Part shown: piece after piece, positions 1-9,592 of the stretch | Layout of the letters: every line of letters begins with the position of its first letter | Numbering within the stretch: the first letter of the stretch is position 1 | Source of the DNA: Lyngbya aestuarii BL J | GTDB lineage: Bacteria; Cyanobacteriota; Cyanobacteriia; Cyanobacteriales; Microcoleaceae | Reading direction: 5' to 3' | NCBI RefSeq assembly: GCF_000478195.2 | Contig: NZ_AUZM01000005.1 | Span: 62,001 to 126,000, forward strand | DNA: 64,000 nt | The notes under the pieces: model-generated | Seen by the model: the letters and a program-made list of their open reading frames with translations, nothing else | What the model was told of the DNA's origin: nothing | Database searches by the model: none | Program-made: the position numbers and the translations under genes

Positions 1-477
1 CTCAGAAACCCAGCATATCGGGCTTATTCAGCATGGCAAATGTTTCAGAACTATTCTACAAATCCCGATCCGTATTTAAGAGGAATCGCTGATTATAGAA
101 CCTTTTCTGAGGCGATCGCACAGGAGTTAGACTTTCATTCTACTCAGCCTAAATATCATTACCAATACATTGAAAAAGGAAAATATGCTAATTATCTAGA
201 AAACTACTATAAATATTTTAACTTTCAAAATATTCTAGTTCTCAACTTTGAACAATTTCGCGATAATTTGAGTGCTGTTTTAGATCAAGTTTGTAATTTT
301 TTAGAGATTGAACCCTTTTCCGGTGATCAAATTAAACAGTTACAAAATCAAAAATATGCAACTGCTAACTATGTAAAACATCCTGGGGATCAAGATGCTG
401 TAGAACAACTGAAAGCTTATTTTTTTCCTGAAAATAAAAAGCTGTCTGATCTTTTAAATTGTTGTTTTGATTGGTGA
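1..477 (+). CDS. Sulfotransferase, C-terminal part (runs in from left edge)
   Basis: The frame is open to the first base, so this is the 3' end of a longer gene. The first in-frame methionine (40) lies inside the domain and is not a real start. The leading residues LRNPAYRAYSAWQM match the sulfotransferase motif RNPxxRAYS, which binds the 3'-phosphate of the donor PAPS. Downstream, 'ILVLNFEQF' and 'VCNFLEIEPF' resemble the conserved C-terminal helices of the fold. The enzyme would transfer sulfate to a carbohydrate or other acceptor. The glycosyltransferase 54 bases downstream on the same strand suggests a glycan substrate (inference). The N-terminal PAPS 5'-phosphosulfate loop is outside the window. 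Confidence 0.8.
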   Translation, partial: LRNPAYRAYSAWQMFQNYSTNPDPYLRGIADYRTFSEAIAQELDFHSTQPKYHYQYIEKGKYANYLENYYKYFNFQNILVLNFEQFRDNLSAVLDQVCNFLEIEPFSGDQIKQLQNQKYATANYVKHPGDQDAVEQLKAYFFPENKKLSDLLNCCFDW

Positions 478-530
478 ATTCACCGTTCACAAGGATACAT
501 TAAGTCTAAATTTTAGCTCAGAGGAAATTT

Positions 531-1670
531 ATGATGCGTCAAATCAATATTGGTTACTATTCTGCTAAAAACTATTTAGATAAGAATACCTTTTCAGGAA
601 CATTATATCATATGCACAGAGCCTTGAGTAATCAGAATATCAATCTGATTAACTTGGGGAATCCGAGCAAACCTTCTATCTGGCAAAAACCTTTAAAACT
701 TGTTAATAAAGCGAGTTCTTTGTTAAACAGAAAAGAGGTGAATCCGAATTCATTTTATGAGAAATTTTCTCAATCTGTTCAAAAAACTCTCAGCAAGAAG
801 CCTTGTGATTTAATTTTTGCTCCAGTTTCTTCAAAAGAATTAGGTTTTTTAGAAACTGATTTACCAATCATCTATTTATCAGATGCTACCCCTAAACTGA
901 TTAAAGAAACCTACAAAATTTATTCTAGTGAAGAAGAATTTTTACAAGCATCTCAACAGGAATTTGTCGCTGTCAAAAAAGCCACCAAACTTGTTTATTC
1001 TTCCGAATGGGCTGCTAATTCAGCAATTAACGATTATGAAGTCGATCCGAACAAAATTGAAATTGTACCTTTCGGAGCCAATGTAGACAAAGTTCCAGAG
1101 GCGAGTGAAACTCTGAAAAAATGTGAAATCTCTAAATGTCATTTATTATTTATAGGTAAAGATTGGGAAAGAAAGGGAGGAAATATTGCTTATCAAACTC
1201 TCCTTTCTTTATTAGAGATGGGAGTAGATGCCGAACTTCTGATGATTGGGTGTGTTCCGCCATCAGAATATCAACACGAAAAGCTTAAAGTTATTCCTTT
1301 TTTGAATAAAAATATTCCTGAAGAACAAGAACAGTTTAGTCAATTATTACTAAACTCTCACTTTCTCGTTTTCCCCACTCGTGCTGATTGTTCACCCATT
1401 GTAATTTGTGAAGCGAATGCCTACGGTATTCCTGTAATAACAACAGATGCAGGTGGGATTCCAACAATTCTGAAAGAAGGTAAAAACGGTTATATACTAC
1501 CTTTATCAGCAGGGGGTGACGAATATGCGAAAAAAATTGCCACTAACTTCTCCAATAAAGAGACATATGAACAGCTTGTGCGTTCTTCTCGAAAAGAATA
1601 CGATGAGCATTTGAACTGGAATAAATGGGCTGAATCTATGTACAAAATTATGACCAATGTGATTCAGTAG
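531..1670 (+). CDS. Glycosyltransferase, GT4 family
   Basis: A 379-aa protein with the GT-B layout of family 4. The middle has a strand-turn 'CHLLFIGKDWERKGG', where the donor-binding domain begins. Near residue 300 is the E-x7-E-like signature 'CEANAYGIPVITTDAGG', which contacts the nucleotide sugar. It probably adds a sugar to a surface glycan in the cytoplasm. The start has two consecutive ATGs after the purine-rich AGAGGAAA. It follows the sulfotransferase gene by 54 bases and probably shares its transcript. A rho-independent terminator at about 1698-1725 closes the unit. Donor and acceptor cannot be read from sequence. Confidence 0.88.
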   Translation: MMRQINIGYYSAKNYLDKNTFSGTLYHMHRALSNQNINLINLGNPSKPSIWQKPLKLVNKASSLLNRKEVNPNSFYEKFSQSVQKTLSKKPCDLIFAPVSSKELGFLETDLPIIYLSDATPKLIKETYKIYSSEEEFLQASQQEFVAVKKATKLVYSSEWAANSAINDYEVDPNKIEIVPFGANVDKVPEASETLKKCEISKCHLLFIGKDWERKGGNIAYQTLLSLLEMGVDAELLMIGCVPPSEYQHEKLKVIPFLNKNIPEEQEQFSQLLLNSHFLVFPTRADCSPIVICEANAYGIPVITTDAGGIPTILKEGKNGYILPLSAGGDEYAKKIATNFSNKETYEQLVRSSRKEYDEHLNWNKWAESMYKIMTNVIQ

Positions 1671-1697
1671 ACTCTACCCCGTAAGGGAAAACAGCAG

Positions 1698-1726
1698 AAA
1701 CCTAAATTGTGAGGTTTAGGTTTTTC
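1698..1726 (+). terminator. Rho-independent terminator after the glycosyltransferase
   Basis: AAACCTAAA (1698-1706) pairs with TTTAGGTTT (1715-1723) across an 8-base loop, and the T run continues to 1725. It sits 28 bases past the stop of the glycosyltransferase gene, as expected for an intrinsic terminator of that operon. Confidence 0.75.
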
Positions 1727-1925
1727 TCGCTATAATCTTCAATTTATCGGTGAGAGGATGTCAATGTCTCACTTCCGATTTACAATTATTTTTTGGTGAT
1801 CTCCCCAGAGGATAGCGTCAAATGAGGTTAATCTTGATTGCCATAAACCCTGAAGTTTAAAAACAGTTTTAGTTCTGTTTTGATTCCAGCTTACAGTAAT
1901 CAAAGCTTGGAATTAAAATTTAAAA

Positions 1926-2408
1926 TCAGTATTTGTAGATTGCTCCGGTGGGATGAAGATGAACGGTACTTTCCCCGGAGAAATCGGAACTGGGTAGAAC
2001 TGTAACATTGACAAGATTATTATCAGTTGTAACCTGGAATTTCAGAGATGAAGAAGTCGATTGAGGATTAATAACAATATAAGAATCTTTCGCCAAATTT
2101 GCTAACTGAGTCTCGCCACCATTCGCTACGGTTCGAGTTTCCATTGGGCCTGTTGTGAGGCTGTATTCGATCGCAATTCCACTCTGATTAACAATATTAA
2201 CATTTACAGACTCTTGAGGGTTAACCCGAGCCACAGGTTGCCAAAAACCGGGTTGATAGGTAGAAGCAGGGCTTTGTTGTTGGGCGATCAGTTCGTTAGC
2301 GGGAGTAAGAATCGCTTGGGCATTTTCCCCCATCCCGAAGATAGTGATCCAAATAATAACTCCGCTAGCGACAGCGACTTTTAGCAAATGCACGAGAAGA
2401 ACCTCCAC
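1926..2408 (-). CDS. Small exported protein of unknown function
   Basis: A 160-aa product. Residues 8-26 are hydrophobic and are followed by 'GENAQAILTP', which looks like a signal-peptide cleavage region, so periplasmic export is likely. The mature part is rich in Ser, Thr, Asn and Val, with short alternating segments such as 'ESVNVNIVNQSGIAIEYSL' that suggest a small beta-sandwich. There are no catalytic motifs and no cysteines in the mature part. It is transcribed alone, convergent with the glycosyltransferase. I do not recognise the family with certainty. Confidence 0.65.
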   Translation of the reverse strand: MEVLLVHLLKVAVASGVIIWITIFGMGENAQAILTPANELIAQQQSPASTYQPGFWQPVARVNPQESVNVNIVNQSGIAIEYSLTTGPMETRTVANGGETQLANLAKDSYIVINPQSTSSSLKFQVTTDNNLVNVTVLPSSDFSGESTVHLHPTGAIYKY

Positions 2409-2832
2409 TCAAACTAGATTATTGTTATTCTAGACTCCTAGTGGGTGAAGATGTTCCATTAACTCTGAGTGAATTGCATCGATAAAAATTCAAAGTACAT
2501 TGATCAAACTTCATCTAGAGGTGAAATTACAGAGAAAACTGATCACTCATTCAGTAATACAACCGCTACAATTTTAGCTGATTGAGCATTCTGTTTCTAA
2601 GTTGACAACTCAGCCTTGCTATTGCTACCGTTTTTGCTGGCGTGAGGATAGAAGTACTTATTAATGGTCATAGTGAAAAATTTGTTAATACGCGATCGCA
2701 ATATTTTGAGTGATAAAACTAAAGAAATTAAGCTTAAAATCTATATCTTATGTCTGTATTGTTTAATCTTCACAGAGAGATAGCTAGATCGCTAAGTACA
2801 GTATCTTATTTTTAAGAGGTAGTTAGCCTATG
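2409..2832. other. Intergenic region between exported protein and defence-like operon
   Basis: About 420 AT-rich bases. It should hold the promoter of the 160-aa exported protein near 2409-2480 and the 3' trailer of the helicase operon. It contains one HIP1 palindrome (GCGATCGC near 2693). I see no open frame or clear terminator hairpin. Confidence 0.5.
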
Positions 2833-5211
2833 TTAATTTTCAATCAATACTTTTGCTATTTTTTGTAGTAAAGATGATTGACTATTATCGCTAATCTTAA
2901 GAACATTTTGAGTTAGTGTGCTAAAGTGCAAAGCAGCTATAGGATGCTCAATTAATTCTGATGTAGAGATAAATTCTCCCGAATACTTTTTCCCAATTAA
3001 ATGATAAACTCTAAATCCTTTCTTTATTGTTTCATTAATATTGTTTTTAGGGGGAACAAAGTACTGAATAAATGATTCGTTATGTAGATCAAAACATATC
3101 CTATTCTTTATTTTGTTTATAGGTTTTGTTTTCAAGTTATAATAGCTAATTAATGGTAATAAGTCAGCACTATCTTTTTTATTAATTTTTTTATTAATTT
3201 TCAAAGTTTCATTTTCAATCTCTTTTATAACGTTATGTCGTCCTATTAATGTAGGTGTAAAGTTATCGCTAGTGTAACAATTAATATATAGTTTTTCAGA
3301 TTCGTCTACAAAATATTGTTGGTCATTTATCAATTTTTCGGAATTATTTCTTTGTTTTCTTAAAAAGTTGAATTTTCTTTTAATTTCATTAATATCCCGC
3401 ATTGTATCTTTGAGATAGATGCGATCATTCTTGTAAAGAAACTGTACTGCTACTGCTTGAGCTTCTTTATTTCTTGGACTTCTTACATAGATCGCCCAAA
3501 ATTCTTGTTCTGAAAATGATTGAGGAATTATGGTTAAGCCAAGATCGGGGTTTATTAAACTTTGTTTTATCCAGTTTTTGATTCCTATTTCAATTATAAT
3601 TTTCTTAAATTCAGGAGCAATTTTGAGTTTATGTACATTACAAAAATTTTCCCATGCTTCACTATCTTCCTGCTGGCTTAGATAGCAAGCTAAATAATCT
3701 TCTACCTCTAAATATTGCCCATTAGAGAAAGTTAGGCAATCTTGTTGAAGCGTATCTATGTCTATGCTTGAAGGATAGTTGACAGCAGCAAAATTTGTTT
3801 CTTGTTCATTTTGAGAATTTTGCCTTGCTTGTTGTGCTATTTTAAACGCAGGTATGTTTATACCTTGAATACTATAAAACTCACCCATATCTAAATAGTT
3901 GTATTTACTTTTTAACTGAGAATATAAATCGATTTTTGATCGCCCATCTAGTTTAGTTGAAGGACACCATAAGTCATCATCTCTTTGATAAGCCATCGAG
4001 CCGACTTCTTCTTCTAAAAGTTTATTGAAAATCAAGTAGTTTTTTTGCTTATTTAGTTCAATACTAGACCAAGGAATAACTTCGGTAATTCTCCAGCAAA
4101 TATCGTCTTCATCCTCATTTTCTATTTTTTCATAGGTACTAACAGTCTTGCCTGAATTATAAAAGGTAAGAATAGGAATTCCTTTATTTCTTAGAAATTT
4201 TTGTAAAAATTGTTGCTCGCTTTCGGTTAAGTCAATTCCTGTATTATTAATAATTTCTAAGGATTCTACGGCTTCTATGTTTTTGATAAAGGGATTTTCT
4301 AAATAATGGTCAGCCTGAAAGTCAAGGATTTCAAACTTAATATCGCATTCTTTTAAAAAATCCTCAAGTTTGTTCATTAGGTTTTGATAATGATAAAGCT
4401 GAGTCTTTTTAAATCTGCCGTATTTTTCGTCCTCTTTATCTTTACGGAAATCCATAAAGTATATATAATTTGACCGACGAGCATCAAGATTACGGTCGAA
4501 ATAATATTTTTTATTTTTATAGACTAACAACTCTCCTAAATCTTCACCATCTAAAGTTTTATAATCTTTTTTGTCTTTAGATAAAAATAATCGCCTTTTT
4601 CTAGTCAGCTTTAGAGTTAATACATCGTGGTAATTGTATTTAACTAACAAACTTTGTCCCCAAACATCAAGACCGCTTTTCGATTTAGTGAAATGTTTAG
4701 GATGAAGAAAAAAAAGTTCTTCAAAGCCTTTGATTGTCTCGCTAGGCAATACCGAAGAAAGAAGATACAATTTAAAGACTAGATTGAAAATTCTTTCTCT
4801 GTTGTTTTCAAACAATCGTTTCCAACTAGAATTTTGTTTGTTCGGGGACAAGAAAAATATATAGTTCTTACCGTTGCTATGAGAAAGAAAGTATTGTATG
4901 TCTGAATATTCTACTTCTTCTCCATGTTGAGAAAGTCTTTTCTTTACTTCATTTTTGATATATTTGTGTCTTTCCCGATAAAAGTCAGCTCGTGAGTTAT
5001 CATTAGAAGATTCTGCTTCGGAAGTGCTATTGTCAGAATTACGATCTTCTTCATCTGTTGTAGGTGGATACTGAAGCTCAAAATACTGTATTCCTTTGCC
5101 AGTTTTAAAAAGATACTGGTATAGTTGTTCGGCAATATCTTGATTCGGTAATATTTTAAGCTGGTTAGTGCGCGATATGTCAGATTTTGCTTCAATTAAC
5201 AGATCTTTCAT
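2833..5211 (-). CDS. 792-aa partner of the helicase-nuclease, unknown fold (possible pPIWI-RE-like)
   Basis: A large soluble protein with no transmembrane segment and no catalytic motif I can name. Residues ~50-75 are a Ser/Asp/Glu/Asn-rich linker after 'PPTTDEEDR'. Then come a basic strand 'LTLKLTRKRRLFL', a patch 'FMDFRKDK', 'KTQLYHYQNLMNKLEDFL', and a C-terminal block ending near 'HPIAALHFSTLTQNV'. It begins one base after the helicase stop, so the two are translationally linked and co-transcribed. Size and pairing with a DinG-like helicase plus a restriction-type nuclease recall pPIWI-RE modules, whose ~800-1000-aa protein is a divergent Argonaute relative. That is a hypothesis; I could not place the family's Arg and Glu. 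The gene is clearly AT-richer than its housekeeping neighbours. Confidence 0.75.
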   Translation of the reverse strand: MKDLLIEAKSDISRTNQLKILPNQDIAEQLYQYLFKTGKGIQYFELQYPPTTDEEDRNSDNSTSEAESSNDNSRADFYRERHKYIKNEVKKRLSQHGEEVEYSDIQYFLSHSNGKNYIFFLSPNKQNSSWKRLFENNRERIFNLVFKLYLLSSVLPSETIKGFEELFFLHPKHFTKSKSGLDVWGQSLLVKYNYHDVLTLKLTRKRRLFLSKDKKDYKTLDGEDLGELLVYKNKKYYFDRNLDARRSNYIYFMDFRKDKEDEKYGRFKKTQLYHYQNLMNKLEDFLKECDIKFEILDFQADHYLENPFIKNIEAVESLEIINNTGIDLTESEQQFLQKFLRNKGIPILTFYNSGKTVSTYEKIENEDEDDICWRITEVIPWSSIELNKQKNYLIFNKLLEEEVGSMAYQRDDDLWCPSTKLDGRSKIDLYSQLKSKYNYLDMGEFYSIQGINIPAFKIAQQARQNSQNEQETNFAAVNYPSSIDIDTLQQDCLTFSNGQYLEVEDYLACYLSQQEDSEAWENFCNVHKLKIAPEFKKIIIEIGIKNWIKQSLINPDLGLTIIPQSFSEQEFWAIYVRSPRNKEAQAVAVQFLYKNDRIYLKDTMRDINEIKRKFNFLRKQRNNSEKLINDQQYFVDESEKLYINCYTSDNFTPTLIGRHNVIKEIENETLKINKKINKKDSADLLPLISYYNLKTKPINKIKNRICFDLHNESFIQYFVPPKNNINETIKKGFRVYHLIGKKYSGEFISTSELIEHPIAALHFSTLTQNVLKISDNSQSSLLQKIAKVLIEN

Positions 5212-5212
5212 T

Positions 5213-8200
5213 TCACTTCTGGAATAAAAAATTTCTCAAAATAGCAGATTCAACGGGACAATTCTGGAAGTTGAAGTAAATCAAGTTACCTGAACACAGT
5301 GTAGCATCATGCTGGTGAATTTTTTCTTGGCTAGCGTGTAGATTCAATAATAGTCCTTTGACTGCTTTGAATTCTGGATCTGGATAATATCCAGCTATAG
5401 TTTTTAGCTTCTCCTTGGATTTGTTAACAGCAAGTTTCGATAAGCGATTTCCTGATGCTCTACTCCAAGCTTTTACATCAATACAAAATAAAACTTTGTT
5501 GCAAATATAGTAAAGATCGAAGCGTTCGTAAAGTTGAGGATATTTTTTAAAATCTAATAATTGCTCGAAACCGTAGTATGCTTTTATTGTTTTCCAGTCT
5601 TTTCCCTGAAAAATTATGTCTTTGATCCAACGTTCTACAAAGCTTTCGGTTAGCGATGGATACAAAATATCGTAAAAGAAGCAATAACGAGGTATGTAAC
5701 TATCAAAAATATCTGGTTGCGGAATCAATTTATTGTATAGCTGGTAGATTGAGTTAGTAGAGACATTGATGCTAATTTTATTCCCTTCTAAATCGTAACC
5801 TTGAGAGTTCGCTTTTAGATGTTCGGGATACAGTCGCTGTTGATATGGATATATTCTTTCGCCATGAATGCTATCGCTAATAATTTGAAACTGTTTCCCT
5901 TCTTCCTCTACTGAAGCTAAATATGGAGTAAATTCAGAATCCTCAGATTTAATATAAAACAAGGAGTCAATAAACTCATTGGGTAACAGCTCTAGTTTCT
6001 GCAAATTTTCTAAATATTCAGATGGATTTTTGAATACAATAGGATCACGTAATCTATCCCATACTTTGTTGATATCAAAATTACTCTTACACTCATGAAA
6101 TAGTTCTATCTCCTCTAACATTGTTTTTCTAAATTTTTGAAAAGCTAAATCGGCATCAATTTCATCATATATGTGGTCTTCATAGTTTTTTATAGCTCGC
6201 TTTTGCGCTTCTACTAAAACTCTCGAGTAAACCTCATAGTTATTAACAGACAGTTTGTCAATTTCGTTTGGCTCTTGTTTCTGTAGATAATTGTAAAAAA
6301 TAACTAAATTTTTTCTAGTTTCTTCGTTGATAAATATTTTAATAACTTGTGGGTCAAAATATCGCCTTTCCGACCTTCCAATCGCTTGCACAATTGCCTT
6401 ACCCAATAAAATCTGATGTTGTTGAGCGCGAAATTGAGCAGCCTCTGGTTTACTTAGGTATTCGTTAAAGTCTTTAATCTCTATATTCGATTCGCTAAGA
6501 TTAACAATATTTTTCATTAAGGCAAAATGATAAAGAGTAGTATTTTTATCGGCTTCATCATCTTTCGACTTTCTAGAAGGTGATTTTACTGCTGTATAGT
6601 AACTATCCATCAATAAAACTAGAGAATCGAAGTCCTTTTCTCTTCCCTTCTGGGTTTTTACTATGGGATTCAATCCTTTTGATGCTGACTGATAAGCGGA
6701 AATAAAAAATATCTTTTCTTCTTCTTTTTCGACAAGTTCATCTAAGTAAGTTCTGTTACTATCTTTATCATAGTAATCCTTGTTGAAAGAAGCTCTGTAT
6801 AAAATCAGCTTGACGCGAATTTCACTTGAGTATTTCTTGTGTTGTACTTTTACATAATATATGCTGGGATGTTCTGAAGATTTTTCAAATATAAAATTAC
6901 TGCTATTGACCGCCAGACAATATTCTATTAATTTTTTGATCCAGCGTAGACTTTGAGTAAAAGCAATTGTTTCTTGAACATCATCATCTTCAAAGAGATA
7001 AAATAAAAAGCGAGTAAATTTGCATAGCTCCTGTTTTTTATAATCCCCCAAATAACTAACGTTTTGTTCTTCCTGTGAACTGCGGATAAAATCTTTCAAG
7101 ATCTGGCTCTCAAATCTTTCTGCTACCTCCTTTGTTTGATCGTTAGGAAATGACTCCCAATCTTTACCGAAAAATCCCACGGTAGTATGTCTATGCTGTT
7201 GTCGATAATTTCTGATTTCTTCGCAAAGATCAACTTCTAATTCGCTCATAGCTTGAAAAGAGCTTTGACCAGACTCGCGACGCAACTTATCTTCCATATA
7301 AGACATATCGTAACTGGTAGTCAGATCACCATAAATTCCCCCAGTGGCAGAAATTGAAAAAATTACGTTGGCATTGTTCACCAGCATTGATTTCATTTTA
7401 TATTCGGGAGAAGTAAGAATAGCAGTGCTGCCGATAGAAACTTCTAGTAGTGCCGAATCTATGAGATTATTTTTAGAGTTCTGATAGCGAGATATTTCTT
7501 TAATATTTATAATCGGTTTGTTGCTTTCATAGACATACTGACGATCTAAATATTGATGTTTTTGCCTATCGCTCTGTGTCGCATTTTCTTCATCGGCTTT
7601 TTGAACCTTACTTATTTGCTTTGACCAAATATCTAAAGCATGAGATTGAGAATCATCAGCATCTAAAACGTTAGCCAAAATCTTTTTAGTCTTTCCAATT
7701 TGCGATCGCATAGCTAAAATGACATAAATCAATTCAGCTACAGAGGTTTTGTCCGATACTGTTTTTTCCATAATACGAACATGACCTCCAGAAGCTTTGC
7801 TAAGATACAATTTTTGTAGAGCTTTGATGTTGTAAATGTACAAGTTGTTATAGCAAAAGATATTCATTAGATCGTTTCCGATCTGATTGTATAGTCGTTG
7901 AGGGATTAACAGACTTCTGGTATTTTCAAATTTCGCTAACACCCTAGATATCATTTCAAAATTGAAATCAATAGGAGTCTCTTGATCATAATTATTAAAA
8001 ATTGCTACAATATCGGCTAAAGATTCTTCTATTCCTTTGCTAATAGATATTAAACTTTGCAAAAACTTTATCGAACTTCCTTCTTCAAAAGTAATTTTTT
8101 GATATGTACTAAGGTATTGTTGTAATTCTGGATCGAGTATTTTTCCTTTTTCTAAATGCTCCTGAAATTCATCAAAAGCTCCAGGATTGCGATCAAGAAA

Positions 8201-9175
8201 ATTTAATAATTCTCTGTTTGAATTATTTCTATTAAAAAAAATTAATCCAAACTCCCGATAAATTGATGACAGTGCATTGTTAATTGCCATATCTTCGGGA
8301 GAAATAATATCTATCTTTTTCTTGAGCATAATTTGATAACCATCTTCTTGCTCGTCAAAAGCTAAGATAAATTTCCTGGAGCTATTTGTATTTTGAACTA
8401 CATACTTATCTAAATGTTCGTTCCTCTTAACCCATTTTTTGCCGTTGTGGATAAAATAGGGTATTTTAGTTTCAAATTTATCGTAAGTAAGCAATAAGAT
8501 ACCAGATTTATCTCGAAGAAGATATAAAGGAAAAAATATTTTAATTAGCTCCGAACATTCATTCGATAAGTTATCTTTTTCTAATTCGCATTTTATGTAA
8601 AATTCTAAAAAGCTCTCCAACGCATTGTTTAATTCTCTTTTAGCTCTAGTAATTTCCGATTTGTTATATTCCTCATCCCCCAAACCTATCGTCTTAATGT
8701 AATCAAGACGGTTAATGACACCTTTCGCTGTTTTTAGTTTTTGCTTATGTTCTTCAACTTTATCTTTAAAAGAGGCTAAAGAGGCTTGTTTCCACAGTTT
8801 TGTGTTTTTCAGGATTAAAGGTATCCATTTTTTATAGAGTAGAATGTATTTGTCCGTCGTCTTCATTTCTAAGGAATTTATAGTATAGACGGGGATATTT
8901 TGATATTTATCTTTAACTTGACTGGGAACAGATAAATGTTCTCTTAACGGAGCAACATAAATACCAATAGTTTGAATATATGGATACTTTTCAATCGTTT
9001 GGCACATCGCTTCAAACAACTGGTGAGTCTTACCCGAACCCGTACCATAATTAATGAGCTTGAATTGTGAATGATTTTCTTGAAAACTCTTTTCTATGAT
9101 GTTTAAATAAGAATTGAGAATCTGATCGCGAATTAATTTTAACTGTCCAACAGCAATATTTCTTTCTTCTTGCAT
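5213..9175 (-). CDS. DinG-like superfamily 2 helicase fused to a PD-(D/E)XK nuclease
   Basis: A 1320-aa protein. Walker A is GTGSGKT (residues 44-50), motif Ia is near 'IYVAPLREHL', the DExx box is 'LAFDEQED' (~273), motif III is 'SISATGG' (~610), motif V 'SASKGLNP' (~832) and motif VI 'QAIGRSERR' (~930). The ~220-aa insertion before the DExx box and ~330-aa insertion after it match the XPD/DinG layout (Fe-S and Arch positions), but the four cluster cysteines are not evident. The last ~110 residues carry FD (D1220) and DVK (D1233, K1235), the spacing of a PD-(D/E)XK nuclease. The expected activity is ATP-driven unwinding coupled to DNA cleavage. It is first in a tight two-gene operon; the next gene starts one base after its stop. 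Confidence 0.85.
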   Translation of the reverse strand: MQEERNIAVGQLKLIRDQILNSYLNIIEKSFQENHSQFKLINYGTGSGKTHQLFEAMCQTIEKYPYIQTIGIYVAPLREHLSVPSQVKDKYQNIPVYTINSLEMKTTDKYILLYKKWIPLILKNTKLWKQASLASFKDKVEEHKQKLKTAKGVINRLDYIKTIGLGDEEYNKSEITRAKRELNNALESFLEFYIKCELEKDNLSNECSELIKIFFPLYLLRDKSGILLLTYDKFETKIPYFIHNGKKWVKRNEHLDKYVVQNTNSSRKFILAFDEQEDGYQIMLKKKIDIISPEDMAINNALSSIYREFGLIFFNRNNSNRELLNFLDRNPGAFDEFQEHLEKGKILDPELQQYLSTYQKITFEEGSSIKFLQSLISISKGIEESLADIVAIFNNYDQETPIDFNFEMISRVLAKFENTRSLLIPQRLYNQIGNDLMNIFCYNNLYIYNIKALQKLYLSKASGGHVRIMEKTVSDKTSVAELIYVILAMRSQIGKTKKILANVLDADDSQSHALDIWSKQISKVQKADEENATQSDRQKHQYLDRQYVYESNKPIINIKEISRYQNSKNNLIDSALLEVSIGSTAILTSPEYKMKSMLVNNANVIFSISATGGIYGDLTTSYDMSYMEDKLRRESGQSSFQAMSELEVDLCEEIRNYRQQHRHTTVGFFGKDWESFPNDQTKEVAERFESQILKDFIRSSQEEQNVSYLGDYKKQELCKFTRFLFYLFEDDDVQETIAFTQSLRWIKKLIEYCLAVNSSNFIFEKSSEHPSIYYVKVQHKKYSSEIRVKLILYRASFNKDYYDKDSNRTYLDELVEKEEEKIFFISAYQSASKGLNPIVKTQKGREKDFDSLVLLMDSYYTAVKSPSRKSKDDEADKNTTLYHFALMKNIVNLSESNIEIKDFNEYLSKPEAAQFRAQQHQILLGKAIVQAIGRSERRYFDPQVIKIFINEETRKNLVIFYNYLQKQEPNEIDKLSVNNYEVYSRVLVEAQKRAIKNYEDHIYDEIDADLAFQKFRKTMLEEIELFHECKSNFDINKVWDRLRDPIVFKNPSEYLENLQKLELLPNEFIDSLFYIKSEDSEFTPYLASVEEEGKQFQIISDSIHGERIYPYQQRLYPEHLKANSQGYDLEGNKISINVSTNSIYQLYNKLIPQPDIFDSYIPRYCFFYDILYPSLTESFVERWIKDIIFQGKDWKTIKAYYGFEQLLDFKKYPQLYERFDLYYICNKVLFCIDVKAWSRASGNRLSKLAVNKSKEKLKTIAGYYPDPEFKAVKGLLLNLHASQEKIHQHDATLCSGNLIYFNFQNCPVESAILRNFLFQK

Positions 9176-9592
9176 TATCAGTAACTAATTCTCTAAGTTC
9201 GTGGGTATCTTTATAAGGATAGTACAAAGGTTTTGTATTGCTTACTTTATTTTATTTTTTCTATATAATCTTTTATTAAAGGTGATAAGATGTGGCCTCT
9301 TTAAGTCCTGATCTCACCCGTCATATCAAGCGATTTAGGGATTATCTGATTGATATGGAGGCTATTCCATCTGCCTTACAGCCTTGGATGCTGGTTTTTT
9401 AGCCACATCTATTACAAATCTTTACACCATGTTCAATTTTCCACGTATCTCCTCTTTGCACCAAAAAGGAAGTAATGGAATGAGAGCTATTGGTAAAATA
9501 TAGAAGAATGCGGTTAGCATTGATGCACTCAGATTTTTTCTCCAAGAAATAAATGAGTATAAGCGCCACTTTTGGGGGCAAATTTTGCTTGC
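9176..9592. other. Intergenic region upstream of the helicase operon
   Basis: About 420 AT-rich bases between the XRE regulator and the helicase. It contains the transposase-like scrap at 9292-9402 and presumably the promoter of the helicase operon in 9180-9290. A 60-codon open frame on the minus strand (9399-9581) has no recognisable similarity and no good ribosome site, so I do not call it a gene. Confidence 0.5.
9292..9402 (+). pseudogene. Transposase-like fragment (possibly Tn3-type C terminus)
   Basis: Thirty-six codons opening directly after a stop and reading LSPDLTRHIKRFRDYLID and onward to MLVF. The pattern 'LSP..T.HI.RF..Y..D' resembles a segment near the C terminus of Tn3-type transposases. 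It has no upstream domain and no ribosome site, so it can only be a remnant. The family assignment is from memory of the motif and is weak. Confidence 0.3.

Noticed and set aside
2833-5211. Firm assignment of the 792-aa protein as pPIWI-RE
   Set aside because: Size and neighbours fit, but I could not locate the family's conserved Arg and Glu, so it is kept as a hypothesis only.
9399-9581. 60-codon minus-strand frame between the XRE gene and helicase
   Set aside because: No ribosome site, odd residue mix, overlaps the transposase-like scrap; most likely chance.
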